64,000 bases of DNA from Paguma larvata (GCA_030068075.1 CM057826.1:77535312-77599311); one strand, 5' to 3'. Shown: positions 11,340 to 23,164, counted from the first letter of the stretch. Numbers and translations are program-made. Notes: generated from the letters alone by a model not told the origin.

Positions 11340-11640
11340 AATGGGAAAAGACGCCCTGCCTTTTTTGTTGGTAAATGACCAACAGCAACAACTGCTAGCT
11401 ACGTCACGTAGCTGGTGTTTTGACAGAGCTGAGACCAGGGCCCAGGTAGGAGTTATATGTAAATGCTCCAGCTTCTGGAGCTGTGGAGACAGCAAATAAG
11501 CAAAGGTCAAGAAAGCTCAGCCCAGGGATTTAAAGCCCCATGCAGCAACCCAGAGGCTGGAGGGCAGATAAAGCTTGCAGGTGCTATTTAACTGTTTCTA
11601 GAGGTGGGAACACTCAGCCATCCCAGCTTGTCAACTTTGT
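11340..11640. other. GC-richer non-repeat block, possible regulatory element
   Basis: No transposon text is seen. The block contains an inverted repeat with 7-bp arms, agctacg (11397-11403) and cgtagct (11407-11413), around tca, which embeds an acgtcacgt core. An aaaggtca nuclear-receptor-like half-site lies near 11505. Distal regulatory function is inference only. Confidence 0.25.
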
Positions 11641-11909
11641 CCTCCCCACCCCCTTCTTCCCACTCCAAAGGTCCTGAGGAGTGGTCCAAGGCCTCCGACT
11701 AGTATTTTTCACTCTGCCAAGGTTATTTCTAACAGATAACACCCTAGTCTGTCATATAGTAGGTGCCTAAAATTATAACTGTGAAATGAATGAATACAGA
11801 ATTTGGAATTTAAGAGAATGGGACTACTCAGCTTCTAGATGGGTTCAGATATCCCAGTATGTATTTGGTAAATAACTACCAAAAAATCAAATAAAAAAGT
11901 CCCTTCAAA

Positions 11910-12190
11910 CTGACAGTTACCAGAGAAGAGGGGAGCAGGTAGATGGACAAAATTAGTAAAGGGGATTGGAAGATACAGACTTCCAGTCATTGAATAAATA
12001 AGTCACAGAAATAAAAGGTACAGCAGAGGGAATACAGGCAATGGTACTGCATACAATAGTGTATGGTGACAGATGGCAGTTATACTCGTGGTGAGCAGAG
12101 TATAATGTATAGAGATGCTGAATCACCACGCTGTACACCTGAAACTAATGTAACACTGTGTGTCAACTGTACTTGAAAAATTTTTAGTAA
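11910..12190 (+). repeat. L1 3'-UTR terminus
   Basis: Text such as ggaagatacagacttccagt, tcattgaataaataagtcac, gtatggtgacagatggcagt, and ctgtacacctgaaactaatg, ending in an A-rich tail, matches the very 3' end of L1MA-type elements. It is strongly 5'-truncated. Confidence 0.8.
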
Positions 12191-13734
12191 ACATAATTTT
12201 TTAATTAAAAAAAGAAATTAGTGCCTAATACAAATAGAAAAGACATCTGAAATAAAGAACTTGGTACAGTTATAGAAGATAGGGGTCATCAATTAATTAC
12301 TTTTTTAAAAGTTAAAAAAATACTTTATACTTTAAAATAAAAACAGTATTTCAACAGTTAAACACAAAGTTCCTTCAGAATCCTTGCACCTGCCTCACAA
12401 AAGGGGGTAGAAAAGATGACATCAGTCTGCAGGACAGGATAATTTTTTTGATTCAGATGCTAAAAGGCTTGAAAGTAATGAAATAAGAAGAGAAAATAAG
12501 AATATTGCCAAAATTGTACCATGCCCATACATACTCCAAGAGTCCTGTTAAGCAAAGGCAACCTGCATTTATCCTGGTCGTGGGCTAGGAGACCACTAAA
12601 CCAAGTTCTGGAGTTGAGAAAGGAAGTCGACAATGCAAGGGTCTGATGGAAACTACCACGAAAATAGAAAATGCTGCTGTAAACATTACCCCTCAGACTA
12701 GCCAAGTATGTCTTTCTCTCCTACAATAAAGGAGTAAAAATAAACATAATCTGTGTTTTAGATTATGCTCGGGAATGGTGTGTGGCTATAAAATACACTG
12801 TGGAAATCATCTTTCCATTCAAATACTCAGTACAGCTGCTCCAATAAGGAGGCTGTGTACGTTCTGGAGCTAAATGAACTTGTGTTCTAAGAATCTGTCT
12901 TTAGAAATAATAGCTCTGAATGCCATGTGCAAAAATTTCAAGGATGATTGTAGCAAATGGCTTCAAACTGAAACAGCTACTCTGTTGGCAAGTGCCCTTT
13001 AGAAGGGAGAACTTGAATTCTCTTGAAACAAAATCACCCATTATTCTCACCAGGCTGCTGCTTAAAAAAGTAGGGAAAACATAGGTTTTTCAAGCTACAG
13101 CTGCAGATTCAAAAATTAGTTTGTGCCAGTTGACTTTGCTTTAGTAATGTAAAAAGTAAACCACCCCAAAGAGAACACAAAGAATTAACCAAGGACATCC
13201 AGGGATGTGAAAGAAGATAATGGTAGAAAAAAATATCTCCACTTCAAGTATCTCCAAACTTGAATTTCAAACCACGGTTTCTTTTGAACCTTATCTGTCT
13301 GCTTCACCCTCCATCCCAGCCGTTTTTCTTTCTTTCTTGTGTAACACATGCCCAAGTTTTAAAAGTAACACAAATATGTGTAAAATTGAATGCTAGTCTT
13401 CTAACCTCTATTCTCAATCCTATTCCAAGTCCCTAGAAATGTTTTGTTTTGTTTTTTGTTTTTTAATCACTGTCTAGCTCTTCAAATGTTAAAGAAACAT
13501 GATCTCCCATGTGTACGTGTCCTAAGGAAGTCTGTTTCTCTGGCCTCAAATTTTCCATTAAGTGCCAACTGTGTAAGGAGACAGAGAATCAAAAGATGGA
13601 AGCTCCACTCCTCACTTCTGCCCAATCTTGTTTGTGCCTTTGTGTTTCCTCTCTGGAATTAGTTTCCCGGTCTGGAATGCACGGTAAGTGAAAATGCTGA
13701 TTCGTGGTTCATTTATAATTCAAACCCTGCACAC
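12191..13734. other. no gene seen
   Basis: About 1.5 kb without recognised exon, RNA gene or confident repeat. Open frames near 12460-12705 and 13444-13691 are short and without family resemblance. Confidence 0.4.
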
Positions 13735-14055
13735 CAGCACCGTCTAACATAAGTAAGCTATAAATGGGAGCCACACTGATAATTTTAAATTTTTAATAAC
13801 TACATTAAAAAATAAGAAACAGGTGAAACTAAATTTAATATTTTTTGTTCATCCCAATATATCCAAATTATTAACATTTCAACATGGAGTCAATATTAAA
13901 ACACTATCAATATTTTACTATTATTAACAACAGTTTACAATCTATTTTTAAACTAAGTCTTCAAATCTGGTGTGCATGTGGCACAAGACACCTTAATTGA
14001 GACTAGCCGCACTTCAAGTGTTCAGTGGCCACATGTTAATTGTTTGCTCCTATTT
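13735..14055. repeat. ancient hAT-type element, longer relative of 10703-10890
   Basis: It contains caccgtctaacataagtaag, an AT-rich centre, aagtcttcaaatctggtgtg, and gcacttcaagtgttcagtgg ccacatg. The 10703 copy shares the tcaagtg/cacttga and ccacat ends but lacks the centre. Confidence 0.5.
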
Positions 14056-14474
14056 CAGTCGGCACAACTTTCTACTACTTTCTTCTATTCCACATAAGTT
14101 TTATTTCAGTGAGTGGCTCAGTTCTGCATCTATTTGATTGCCTCTGTTACCAACAAAACACTATTATTGATGATCACTAGTGGCATTATCTAATTATCAG
14201 CAACAAACTGCTGAATCTATTGAGATTAGATTACTCATGAGGTTCAGTATTAGAGCTTTGATGAATACGAGTGCTGTTTCTCTATAATACATTCAGTCTT
14301 TGAGTGAATTTTGTTGGTTAGGTCATTCCTATCGAATTTTAGGTCATTTGCGCTGAGCTTCATAACAATTAGGATATAGTATCACTTGTTAATTAACAAC
14401 TTAAAATTGTTAATAACAAATAAGTTTAAAATTAATTTAACAATTAAAATTAACAATTTAAAAGTATTCTATGC
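14056..14474. other. AT-rich, nothing recognised
   Basis: Ends in a run of aattaac/gttaat units (14385-14460) that is locally self-complementary. No exon or transposon is seen. Confidence 0.4.
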
Positions 14475-14608
14475 TTTTTTTTTTTTTTAAGTAGGATCCA
14501 TACCCAGCACAGAACCCAATGCAGGGCTTGAACTCAAGATCCTAAGATCAAGAACTGAGATAAAATCAAGGGTCAGACACTTAACCGACGAAGCCACTCA
14601 GGCACCCC
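14475..14608 (-). repeat. older tRNA-Lys SINE, short form
   Basis: T-run, then cagggcttgaactcaagatc and agccactcaggcacccc. It lacks the long pyrimidine-rich body, as in older carnivoran subfamilies. Confidence 0.8.
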
Positions 14609-15030
14609 ATATCTTATTGTTTTTAAAAACCAGACTAAAATACTAGCTGACTTAAAACACTAATATTTTTTTTCCAGAAATCACCCAGTTGTACCTCATC
14701 AATCATGTTCTGTACCTCTCAATCCTGTCGTCAAAAAAAACACCTAACATGTTATAAAACATAAAGCATCAAAGAATAGTGAAGCTTAGTAGATGAAATA
14801 TCATTTAAATGACTGTTCTCCAATAAATTCTACAAATAACTAATACTTTCCACAAGCCAGGAGCCGTGCTTGCCTTTAAGGAATCCTGTCTTTGTGATGT
14901 AATTTCAAAGATTCTATCAGATTAGCCCATTATCAGAGGCTCTGGCATATGTGTGATGCGGAGAGATGCAGTTTTGTATTCTATGGTATCTCTTCCTGTA
15001 GATGAGCCTTCTCCCCAAATTGGACACATT
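14609..15030. other. no gene seen
   Basis: Non-coding stretch between two SINEs. It ends with the left target copy tggacacatt of the next SINE. Confidence 0.4.
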
Positions 15031-15260
15031 GTTTTTAAATGTTTATTATTTTTGAGAGAGAGAGAGAGAGACAGAGAGAGACAGAGGACGAGTGTGGGAG
15101 GGACTGAGAGAGAGGGAGACATAGAATCTGAAACAGGCTCCAGACTCTGAGCTGTCACCACAGAGCCTGACGCAGGGCTCCAACTCGGGAACCGTGAACA
15201 GTGAGATCATGACCTGAGCCGAAGTCAGACGCTTAACCAACTGAGTCACCCAGGCGCCCC
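15031..15260 (-). repeat. tRNA-Lys SINE with intact target duplication
   Basis: Full-length reverse copy with a (GA)n-rich middle and the end gagtcacccaggcgcccc. The 10-bp direct repeat tggacacatt flanks it exactly (15021-15030 and 15261-15270). Confidence 0.93.
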
Positions 15261-15370
15261 TGGACACATTTTTAAGTAGACCCTTTTCTATCTCTCCAAG
15301 CCCATTCTGCCTAAAATATAAAATATGCTAGAATATGCTATCTACCACTTTTGGTATGTGCTACACATTT

Positions 15371-15495
15371 AATATTTTATTTTTAATTTTTACTTTAATT
15401 TTTTATGTAATCTCCACCCCCAACATAGGACTTGAATTCATGACCCCAAGATAAAGAGTCACATGCTCTACCAACTGTGCCAGCCAGGCGACCCC
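15371..15495 (-). repeat. older tRNA-Lys SINE, short form
   Basis: gtaatctccacccccaacat, gacttgaattcatgaccc, and agccaggcgacccc correspond to the older subtype whose sense strand contains gggtgtagagattac. Confidence 0.75.
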
Positions 15496-16109
15496 ACCCC
15501 TTTCTTTTTAAGATTTTAATTTTTTTATTATGTGTGCTATAAATTTAAAAGTAGCATACGTTCACTGTAAAAGAACATGTTCAAACGAACCAGAAGTATA
15601 TAAAGTAAAAAGTGAAAGTTCTCCCCACTCTGATCTCCAGGTGCAGCCCTTAGTGGTAACCACTGTGAAGAGTTTTAAAAGTATCATCCCACAATTCTCC
15701 AAGTATGTAATAGTATGTATATGCAATGTACACATATGTATAAGTATGCAAATTTGGAGAAGAATTTTTAAAGTAACATGATTATAAAAAAAATTCCAAT
15801 AATACAGAAGCATGTAAAATAAAATGATCTATATTCACATACAATATTTGAGGGATTATTTTTAAGAGGTAACAAATGACTATGAAGAAAATATAAATAA
15901 TAAATAAAATGCAAATCATGAAATGCAAAGTAAAGTGATCCCTACCCCACAATGCCACTAACCAAAGTAGTAACAATTACCCATAGCTCTTTCTTTTGTG
16001 TGTACGTGTATCCTTTGTGAAATTTCTACACATTCTGTGTACACGGGAATACACACGTATACACACAACATATGTTAGTAAAGATATAGAGACTATATAC
16101 ATGCCTAAT
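15496..16109. other. AT-rich, possibly old L1
   Basis: Text around ctccccactctgatctccag and ggtaaccactgtgaagag resembles an old LINE, but I cannot align it with confidence. A ta/ca-rich stretch (16040-16110) is simple-repeat-like. Confidence 0.35.
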
Positions 16110-16890
16110 GTAGTTATGAAATATGTTTTAAAAGGTTTTTATTGTGGAATCTAATATACACATAGATAAATGTGTAAAATAACAAAGTGAACTCTCTTGC
16201 AATCACCACCCAGATTAAAAAGTAAAAACTGGGGCTTCTGGATGGCTCAGTCAGTTGAGAGGTCAACTCTTGATTTGAGCTCAGGTCATGATCCCAGGGT
16301 CATGGGACTGAGCCCAGTATTGGCCTTGGCGCTGAGCGTGGAGCCTACTTAAGATCCTCTCTCTCTCCCTCTGCCCCTCCTCTCTACCTTGTGAGTGCTC
16401 TCGCTCTCTCTCAAATTAATTAACTAATTAAAAGGAAAGTACAACACTGCCAGCCCCTTAGAAGCTCTCTCCTCTTGTCTCCTCCTAATTACCACCCTCT
16501 TTCACCCTCCCTTTCCAAGGTTTCTACTCTCCTGACTTTCAGAGTAATCATTCTTTGTTTTTCTTTTTAATTTTACTGCCTAAGCACACAACAGTAAGCA
16601 GTATAACTTTTTCTATTTTCAGATTTTGAATAAGTGGAGTCACACACCACATGTATTCTGTATGTCTGGCTTTTTTTTTTTTTTTTGCAATATTTATTTG
16701 TTTATTTTTAGCTTAATATATCTTGGGTATCTTAGTCAATATACAGAATTATCTCTTGTAATTCCATGCTACGCAATGAACATATTGCCTGATAACCAAA
16801 GTATTTTCACTCTTTTGGCCATTATAAATAATATTGTAAAGAACATCTTAGGTATTCAAATTAATAAATCTATTTTTTAAATTAAAAAGT
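16110..16890 (-). repeat. L1M 3'-region fragment, antisense
   Basis: aatcaccacccagattaaaa, then after the SINE actgccagccccttagaagc, ccaaggtttctactctcctg, agtggagtcacacaccaca and tattctgtatgtctggc follow the order of antisense L1M text. It is interrupted by the SINE at 16231. Confidence 0.6.
16231..16436 (+). repeat. tRNA-Lys SINE
   Basis: Begins ggggcttctggatggctcag and ends ctctctctcaaattaattaa. The tail is AATT-rich rather than the usual aataaataaa. Confidence 0.88.
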
Positions 16891-17814
16891 AATCCTACTG
16901 CTAAGGTGGCATATTAATTATTTCAGAATTTTTGAACAAATTTCAGTTCAAGTTCAATAAAATTTTAATATTTCTATCTTCTAAATTCTAGACCCCTTTC
17001 CAAAACTTATACTATGCTTAGAGACAAGGCGACATCTTTAGAGCACATCAGTGTGCATTTTTCAAAGGATAATCCCTGGATTGCTGGCACTGCCATTACT
17101 GGGAGATCTTATCAAAATGTGTACTTTCCATCATTCAACATCTTTAGACATGGTCATGATAAATTAGTTAAAATATGGTCTAAAGTGCTATAACCAAGAG
17201 ACTCCAATATATAGTAGCGCCAATATACTTCTTTCCCACTTAAAGTCCTATAATAAACAGGCAGGCCAATGTGAAGTAGGCAGGTTTACTCCATCAAGTT
17301 TGTCCAGGGAATCAAATTAATCTCGTTGCTCTGCCAATCTCAGGGTGCGGCCTTGCTTGCATGGCAGAGGCTGGTACTCTACCTTGTCCATGGACTATCA
17401 CATTATCAGCAGAAGAAAGGAGACACAAGGAACTAGAGGGTAACTGGCCAGGAAGTGCAGAAGCTTTGCACATTCCATTGGCAAAAAACATGGCCACATG
17501 TAGTTATAATGCAGGCTGGGGAAATGTGGTTTGTGGCTCTACTGGCCATGTGACCTTCTAAATACGGCAAGGGGCAGAGTTCAATTATGAAAAACATGAA
17601 AAGGATGGATATCAGGGAATAGTTTCTGGTCTCTGTGGCACATGGGAATCTACACTGTTAGGAGCTCCAACTTCAACTTCTATGTCCGCAAGCTGTGACC
17701 AATTACTGGGCTGCAGAGAAGCGCTTTTAGTTCGGTTTAACGTCATTTCTCCCAGTACTCCTGGAACTCTGTGGGGTATGTACACTTACTGGGAAAAACA
17801 GAAATCAATAAAAA
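16891..17814. other. no gene seen
   Basis: 17040-17160 has weak MER5-like texture (ttatcaaaatgtgtactttc). The rest is unrecognised. Opposed open frames at 17312-17561 have no family resemblance. Confidence 0.4.
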
Positions 17815-18045
17815 ATAACAGCGAATATCAATAAAGTGCTAATTACATGCCAAATACTTTATATATTATTTCATTTAATCTTTACAACAAGTTTATGGGG
17901 TAAATGTTACTATCTCCCTGTTTATAGATAAGGAGACTATAGTTTAGTTACATTCCTTGCCTAAGGCTCACAATTAGTCTGCAATTAGTAAGCACTAGAA
18001 CTTGAACCCAGAGCCTATAGGCTTAACTTTAGTCTGTACAGTGAG
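17815..18045 (-). repeat. MIR SINE
   Basis: aagtgctaattacatgccaa, atttcatttaatctttacaa, tttatagataaggagactat, and cttgaacccagagcctatag follow the reverse-complement MIR order along most of its length. Confidence 0.85.
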
Positions 18046-18194
18046 TGGTTACACTTAAAAGTACCTCTAACCTTAAAAATCTACACATGTTCAATATAAA
18101 AAAGTTGTTGAGATCAGTAGTTTGGATATAAAGAAGCAATATCTGGGGCAATTGTTAGTAGAAGGCACTCAAGGCTGACCTAGTAGTACTAATA

Positions 18195-18370
18195 ATAATA
18201 CTATTAGTTGATACTGAGTGTTTACACTCTTCAAGGCACTGTTGCATGTGCTTTACCTACACAACAACCCTATGTGATAGGTCCTACACTCATCTTCAAC
18301 TTAGAGATAAGAAAACTGGGCCATAGAGATGCTAAGTCACTTGGACAAGGTGACACAGCTGATAAGAATA
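18195..18370 (-). repeat. MIR SINE
   Basis: ttgatactgagtgtttacac, acaacaaccctatgtgatag, gataagaaaactgggccata, and gacaaggtgacacagctgat match reverse-complement MIR. It is a second copy 150 bp from the previous one. Confidence 0.8.
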
Positions 18371-19029
18371 GTGTCTTTACCCACCAAGCAATACCACCAA
18401 AATACAAAGAGAAGTTGATAATTATGAGTTATATTTACCAAAATCTGATATATTTTGCCATTTACAAGTCATGTCATAGGTAACAAGTCTTCTTTTCAGT
18501 GGTATTATGAAGTAGGCTTATTATCATAAAGATATGTCAACGTTTGAAGTCTGTCTAATGTGCAGATAAAGCAATTACCAAGTTCACTGAACAGTATAAT
18601 GATGAATATCTTACTTTGTCATTATCAATTAACATTTACCAATTTCCATACTGAATCCTAGAGATCTCCTGGGTATACCTGGTTCTTATTTTCTTTATGT
18701 TTCTTCTAAGTAAAAAGATTCTCCCAAATTTGCATTTGACTCTGGTCATTCAAGGTACACTCCGGGATGAATGCAAGGCACTAGGACAAGGAATGTTATG
18801 CTTCCCTCCGACGACCAACATTATTTTTTCCCCCAAAGCTTCATCTCACCTTATTGCTTCAGTGCACTTAGAACTGCCAAGTCCATGGTTTGCTGGATTC
18901 TGGGGACAATTCTCACTATGGGAAAAGAATAGGCATTGTTATTGTATGAATTATTAACAATTCCCAATGTATTATAGACATCTTCAAGGGAGGGGGTAGG
19001 CCCACAAAATAATTCTTCTTGGTAATACA
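18371..19029. other. no gene seen
   Basis: No recognised exon or repeat. An 86-codon open frame at 18697-18957 lacks similarity to anything I know. Confidence 0.4.
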
Positions 19030-19775
19030 ACAGTTTCATATCCTGATCATGGTGGTAGTTACAAAAATCTATATATGGAATGAAATTATATGTAATTGTA
19101 CAGACACAGACACACAGACACACACACAAATATATATGCAAGTAAAAAATGATAAAAGTGGAACCAGGTCTACAGTCTAGTTAACAATACTGTACTGATA
19201 AAATTAATTTGTATATCAGGACCCACAAAATGGAGGGGACCCCGGTGGCCCAGCCTATGTCACGAATGTACACGTAAGTCAGCCTACTCTCACAGCAAAT
19301 ACCTGTAAAGGAAACTTAACATACATTAATGACAGTCCTCCAGAGACTCTGCTTTAGCTAGCGTACATTACCCTAGAAACTAGGACCTGCTTGCCTTACA
19401 AGGAAATCCCCAACATCCTAGCCAACCATGCCTTGCTTCCATTTGCCTCTTAACATTCGATAAAACTTGCTCTTACCCAAAATCTCTCAGGAACAATGTT
19501 GTACTGTTTGTGAGACACTGTATTCCTCCAATCCAAGAATGGTTTTCTCTTGAATAAAAGACATCAAACTTGTTACCAAATTATATTATTTTTGTTATAT
19601 GACAGTACCAATATCAATTTCCTGGTTTTGATTTTATAGTCATATCACATATTATATTTGTATTATATAGAAGATGTCACCATTGGGAGTTAAGAGAATA
19701 GTATACAGGAGTCTACTATTTTTGTAACTTCTTGTGAATCTATAATAATTTACAAATGAAATGTTTAACAGAGGC
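19030..19775 (+). repeat. L1M 3'-UTR, split by an LTR
   Basis: Left part: tctatatatggaatgaaatt ... ggtctacagtctagttaaca. Right part: caatatcaatttcctggttt, gaagatgtcaccattggga, actatttttgtaacttcttg, tgaatctataataattta. Joined across the inserted LTR at 19196-19604, the text reads as one old L1 3' UTR. A (CA)n-like stretch lies at 19100-19130. Confidence 0.75.
19196..19604 (+). repeat. solitary LTR, class I (ERV1-like)
   Basis: A 409-bp segment starts with tg and ends with ca. It is flanked on both sides by gtac (19192-19195, 19605-19608) and sits inside an L1 3' UTR that is collinear when it is removed. It has a TATA-like cgataaaact (about 19458) and, roughly 95 bp further on, a polyadenylation signal aataaa (19553-19558), which is the expected U3-R order. 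The 4-bp target duplication is typical of gammaretrovirus-like elements. No internal viral genes are present. I cannot name the family. Confidence 0.7.
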
Positions 19776-19779
19776 AGGT

Positions 19780-19924
19780 GTAAGGTTCCTAGATCACCTA
19801 TGGCATCCTCTGGGAACTTGTCTGAAATGCAGAAACTCAGACCCCAGACCTCCTAAATTAGGATCCACATCTTAACAAGAACCTCACATATGATTCACAT
19901 GCACATTAACGTTTAGAAGCACTG
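19780..19924 (+). repeat. MER5A hAT-Charlie MITE
   Basis: gaacttgtctgaaatgcaga, ctcagaccccagacctccta, cttaacaagaacctca and cattaacgtttagaagcactg follow the MER5A order. It directly follows the L1. Confidence 0.8.
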
Positions 19925-20134
19925 TTATATAAGAAACAAAAGTGATATTCAAGTATTTCTCATTCTATCAAAAAAATGGTTTCTTCATTTCAGTGTCAGA
20001 AAGGTTATTCCAGAAGTTCAGGGTCTGCTTCATTGGTATGCAGCCATTTCAGGCACATAGGGTATTAGCTAGAAGACCTTCCTCCAATATGACGTTAATA
20101 CTCTCCCTTGAAATTCTTAATAATTTTACCTTGA

Positions 20135-20350
20135 GGGGTGCTTGGTGGCACAGTCAGTTAGGTGTCAAACTCTCGATCTTGGCTCAGGTCATGATCTCAC
20201 AGTTCGTGAGTTTGAGCCAGACTGCACTGATGGTACAGAGGCTGCTTGGCGTTCTGTCTCTCCTTCTCTCTCCCTTTTCCCCACTTGTGGACGCGCTCTC
20301 TCTCTCTTTCTCTCTCTCTCAAAATAAATAAATTAAAAAAAATAATAATT
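20135..20350 (+). repeat. tRNA-Lys SINE
   Basis: ggggtgcttggtggcacagt to ctctctctcaaaataaataa. Flanks aataattttacctt and aataattttatctt are a near-perfect target duplication. Confidence 0.92.
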
Positions 20351-21240
20351 TTATCTTTGAGTTTGAGTTTTATAAGTGAAGTCCTGAAAGACCGAAGAGC
20401 ATGCACTAGGAGCTTAGAGCCTCAGCTTACCAGCCATCACACTTCCCCACCTTATGGGAATAGGTTCTCAGCTGCCCCGGTGCTTCAGGACCCTACTCCT
20501 CCAGGTCCTCATCCAGTATTGCTGCTGCTCTCCAGTCACATCAGGAGTCTGGGCACAGACAGATGGGCCCCCTTGCTCCCTGAGACAACTCAGGGAGGTT
20601 TATTGGCAGTCGTTCACATCTCAGACTGGCAGCGCCATGGGGTGTTCATCCCATAAGTGGAAGATAAGTCTCACCTACTGCTGATCCAGATACCCAGCAT
20701 GTTCCAGCATGGAGGTTGTACTGCCTTCAGAGGTCCTCCATGCACCATGGTTTCCCACAGGTGATAGGCCTAGAGTTAGGGGACATACTTGGCATGACTT
20801 CCCCACCTCCTGCCAGGACATGGGCCAGTCCAGTGGCTGGTGGGAGGAGAATCCAAGAAGCCAGTGGGTGGGTATGTGTGCTTAGGCACAGAATGGGACT
20901 CTGTGAGAATCTGCATTCACTGGGCAAGTGTCCCCATGGCTAAGGACATGAAACATTAAATAGCAAATAAAACATCATTACAGACGAAGGAGGGGTTCCA
21001 TATGTTCACTTTGTGTTAGGCCTGGCAAATCATGTAGTCAGTACCTCAGAGGTCATGGGGAATCAAAAGATGAACTGCCAGCAACTGCATGGCAGGTGCA
21101 GGGTCCCAATGGTGAACTCTAATGGGTACCAAAGGCAGCCTTCATTACAAGATGGCTCCAGGAATCCTTCACTAACATGTTTTGCCTGTCTCTCTCTTTA
21201 AAAGGAGACTTTCCACCACAGAAAGAAGCCAACACCAATA
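20351..21240. other. unclassified GC-richer block
   Basis: About 850 bp with clearly higher GC than its surroundings and no transposon text that I recognise. Overlapping open frames of 60-136 codons (20246-20943) have no family resemblance. An aataaa lies at 20967-20972. It could be an unrecognised LTR/ERV piece, an old processed pseudogene or a lncRNA exon. I cannot decide. Confidence 0.35.
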
Positions 21241-22068
21241 ACTATATCCTAAGTCTTTGTATTTATACTCTTACCCAGGTATGCTTCCATGTTTTCTATA
21301 CTTTAAAAACAAAGATATGACCAACTGTAACATTTCCTATACTTTTAAAAATAAAAATTCGGAATAAGTTTAGGGAGAGAGAAAGAGAAATGATTTAAGG
21401 ATTTAAGGACTATATTTATAGTTCTTATATGTTAAACTCTTCCTTAATCCATTCATAGAATTATTACTTATTGAGCCACTCCATGAAAAATCACTAGTGA
21501 ACTTAAACCACTTTCCTCTGAAGCACTTTTTTCATATTATATTAATGAATAAAAAAGTGATATTCAGAAATAAAACACATTATTCTTCATTATCTTCTTT
21601 CTCTACTCTAGCCAGTATCAATCTTCCCTTTAATTAAATTCTTTATCTTGAACTAATAATATTATTGAGTATATCTCATCTATAACTAAGGAGAAAGCAA
21701 AGTTTAAAGAGTATTTTGTCTGGAAAGTGCTCTTGGTGAATTAAATGGGATAAATACAAAATTTTATTTGTAGCATGATCTCAGTTTGAATCTCATAAAT
21801 AAAAATGATTGTGGCTAGGAAACGCTGGTATATAAAGTTCTTAGTAATGGGTTGTTTTAGGGCATGAGATTAGTGGGTGGTTTTAATTTTCTTCTTCTTT
21901 CTATTTCTCTGTATTTTCCCAGTTTGTCCGTAGTGAATATTATAGAGGACATTATCACCATTACATGATAGGGCCGTAATGGCTCTGATGCTTGCTATTC
22001 TGTAATAGGAACCACTTGGATTTTTTTTTTTTTCTTTTTCAGAAATGTAACTTGATCTTCTGGATATT
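21241..22068. other. AT-rich, no gene seen
   Basis: No exon, RNA gene or transposon recognised. Confidence 0.4.
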
Positions 22069-22110
22069 GCCACCAGCTCACTGCCACCAGCTCACTGCCA
22101 CCAGCTCACT
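22069..22110. repeat. three perfect 14-bp tandem copies
   Basis: The unit gccaccagctcact is repeated exactly three times head to tail. Being perfect, it is either recent or kept homogeneous. Confidence 0.95.
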
Positions 22111-22608
22111 GACAGAAGTGAGAAAGCTAAGTGTGAACTTCCCACATTTAAGGGGTGTTAATTCATTCAATAGCCTAATTAAGTCACCACCTGATAACCC
22201 AATTCATTACAACATATCAAACTCTAAACATCCAATTAGTTTGCTCCTCTCCTCTACATGACCCTACATATCTTGACTTTGTTAACTGAATCATGAAGTT
22301 TGTTTGTTTTTTAAACCAGCGATTTCCATATTATGTTGTAGGAAGGTGAGGTAGAGCAGCTTAAAAACTCTTTATTACAGTTGCGACTTGACTTATAATC
22401 ATGAGGAATTTATCTAATAAAGTGTATCCAGTATGTACACACTAAATAACTGTAACTCTTAATTTTTCATATTTCGACAGCTTTCAACGTAACTTCTATC
22501 TTCCCACCATATTTTCTAGACAGAACTTAACCTATGAAAGGACAAGAAACATAAGCATGCAAGCCTGTACCACTGCTAATTAGGCTAGACTGTGAGAATC
22601 AACTAGTC
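22111..22608. other. no gene seen
   Basis: No recognised exon or repeat between the 14-bp tandem array and the MER5A. Confidence 0.4.
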
Positions 22609-22735
22609 CAGTGGTTGTCAGTCCTCACTACACATTAGAGTCCCCCAGAGCCTTCCTAAACATGTAGATGCCTGAGCCCCACCCCAGATCAACTTAATCA
22701 GAATCTCAGGATGGAGCTTGGGCATGCTATCTATT
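22609..22735 (+). repeat. MER5A hAT-Charlie MITE
   Basis: ccagtggttgtcagtcctca, cattagagtcccccagagcc, gagccccaccccagatcaac, cagaatctcaggatggagct: a good MER5A match, 3'-shortened. Confidence 0.82.
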
Positions 22736-22737
22736 TT

Positions 22738-22912
22738 ACGTACTTGTCATTGTTCTGAGCGCTGTTATATATGTTAAATCATTTAAGGCTACACCTCATG
22801 CCAAGGGTACTCTTATCATCTCCATTTTACTTACAAGGAATTGAGGCTTGTGAGGTAAAGTGAAGAAAGTGGCAGATCTAGGATCACAGCAGGCTGCATC
22901 AAAGCCTACGTT
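22738..22912 (-). repeat. MIR SINE
   Basis: gttctgagcgctgttatata, catctccattttacttacaa, ggaattgaggcttgtgaggt, gtggcagatctaggatcaca are reverse-complement MIR. Confidence 0.78.
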
Positions 22913-23164
22913 ATGTTGCACAATCTCACAATCCTTCAAGCTATTTTCCCAGAGCCCGGGGCACTACCTTGCAATTCTTCGTATTATAGAATTCTAATGA
23001 ACAAGATATAGCCAGAACTGAATAGATGCAGAACATTCACACTGATCTTAGAGTTAGCTAAAGGTACCAGTGTAAATAGAAGAGACGACAGAAATCTTGT
23101 AAAACATACTCTGAAATTGTTAAAATGCAGACAGTAAGATCTGAAGGTAGCGATCAGGATCATG

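Noticed and set aside
20142..20656. Overlapping frames of 61-136 codons at the SINE and GC-rich block
   Set aside because: Serine/leucine-rich text from the SINE pyrimidine body and low-complexity translation. No family resemblance.
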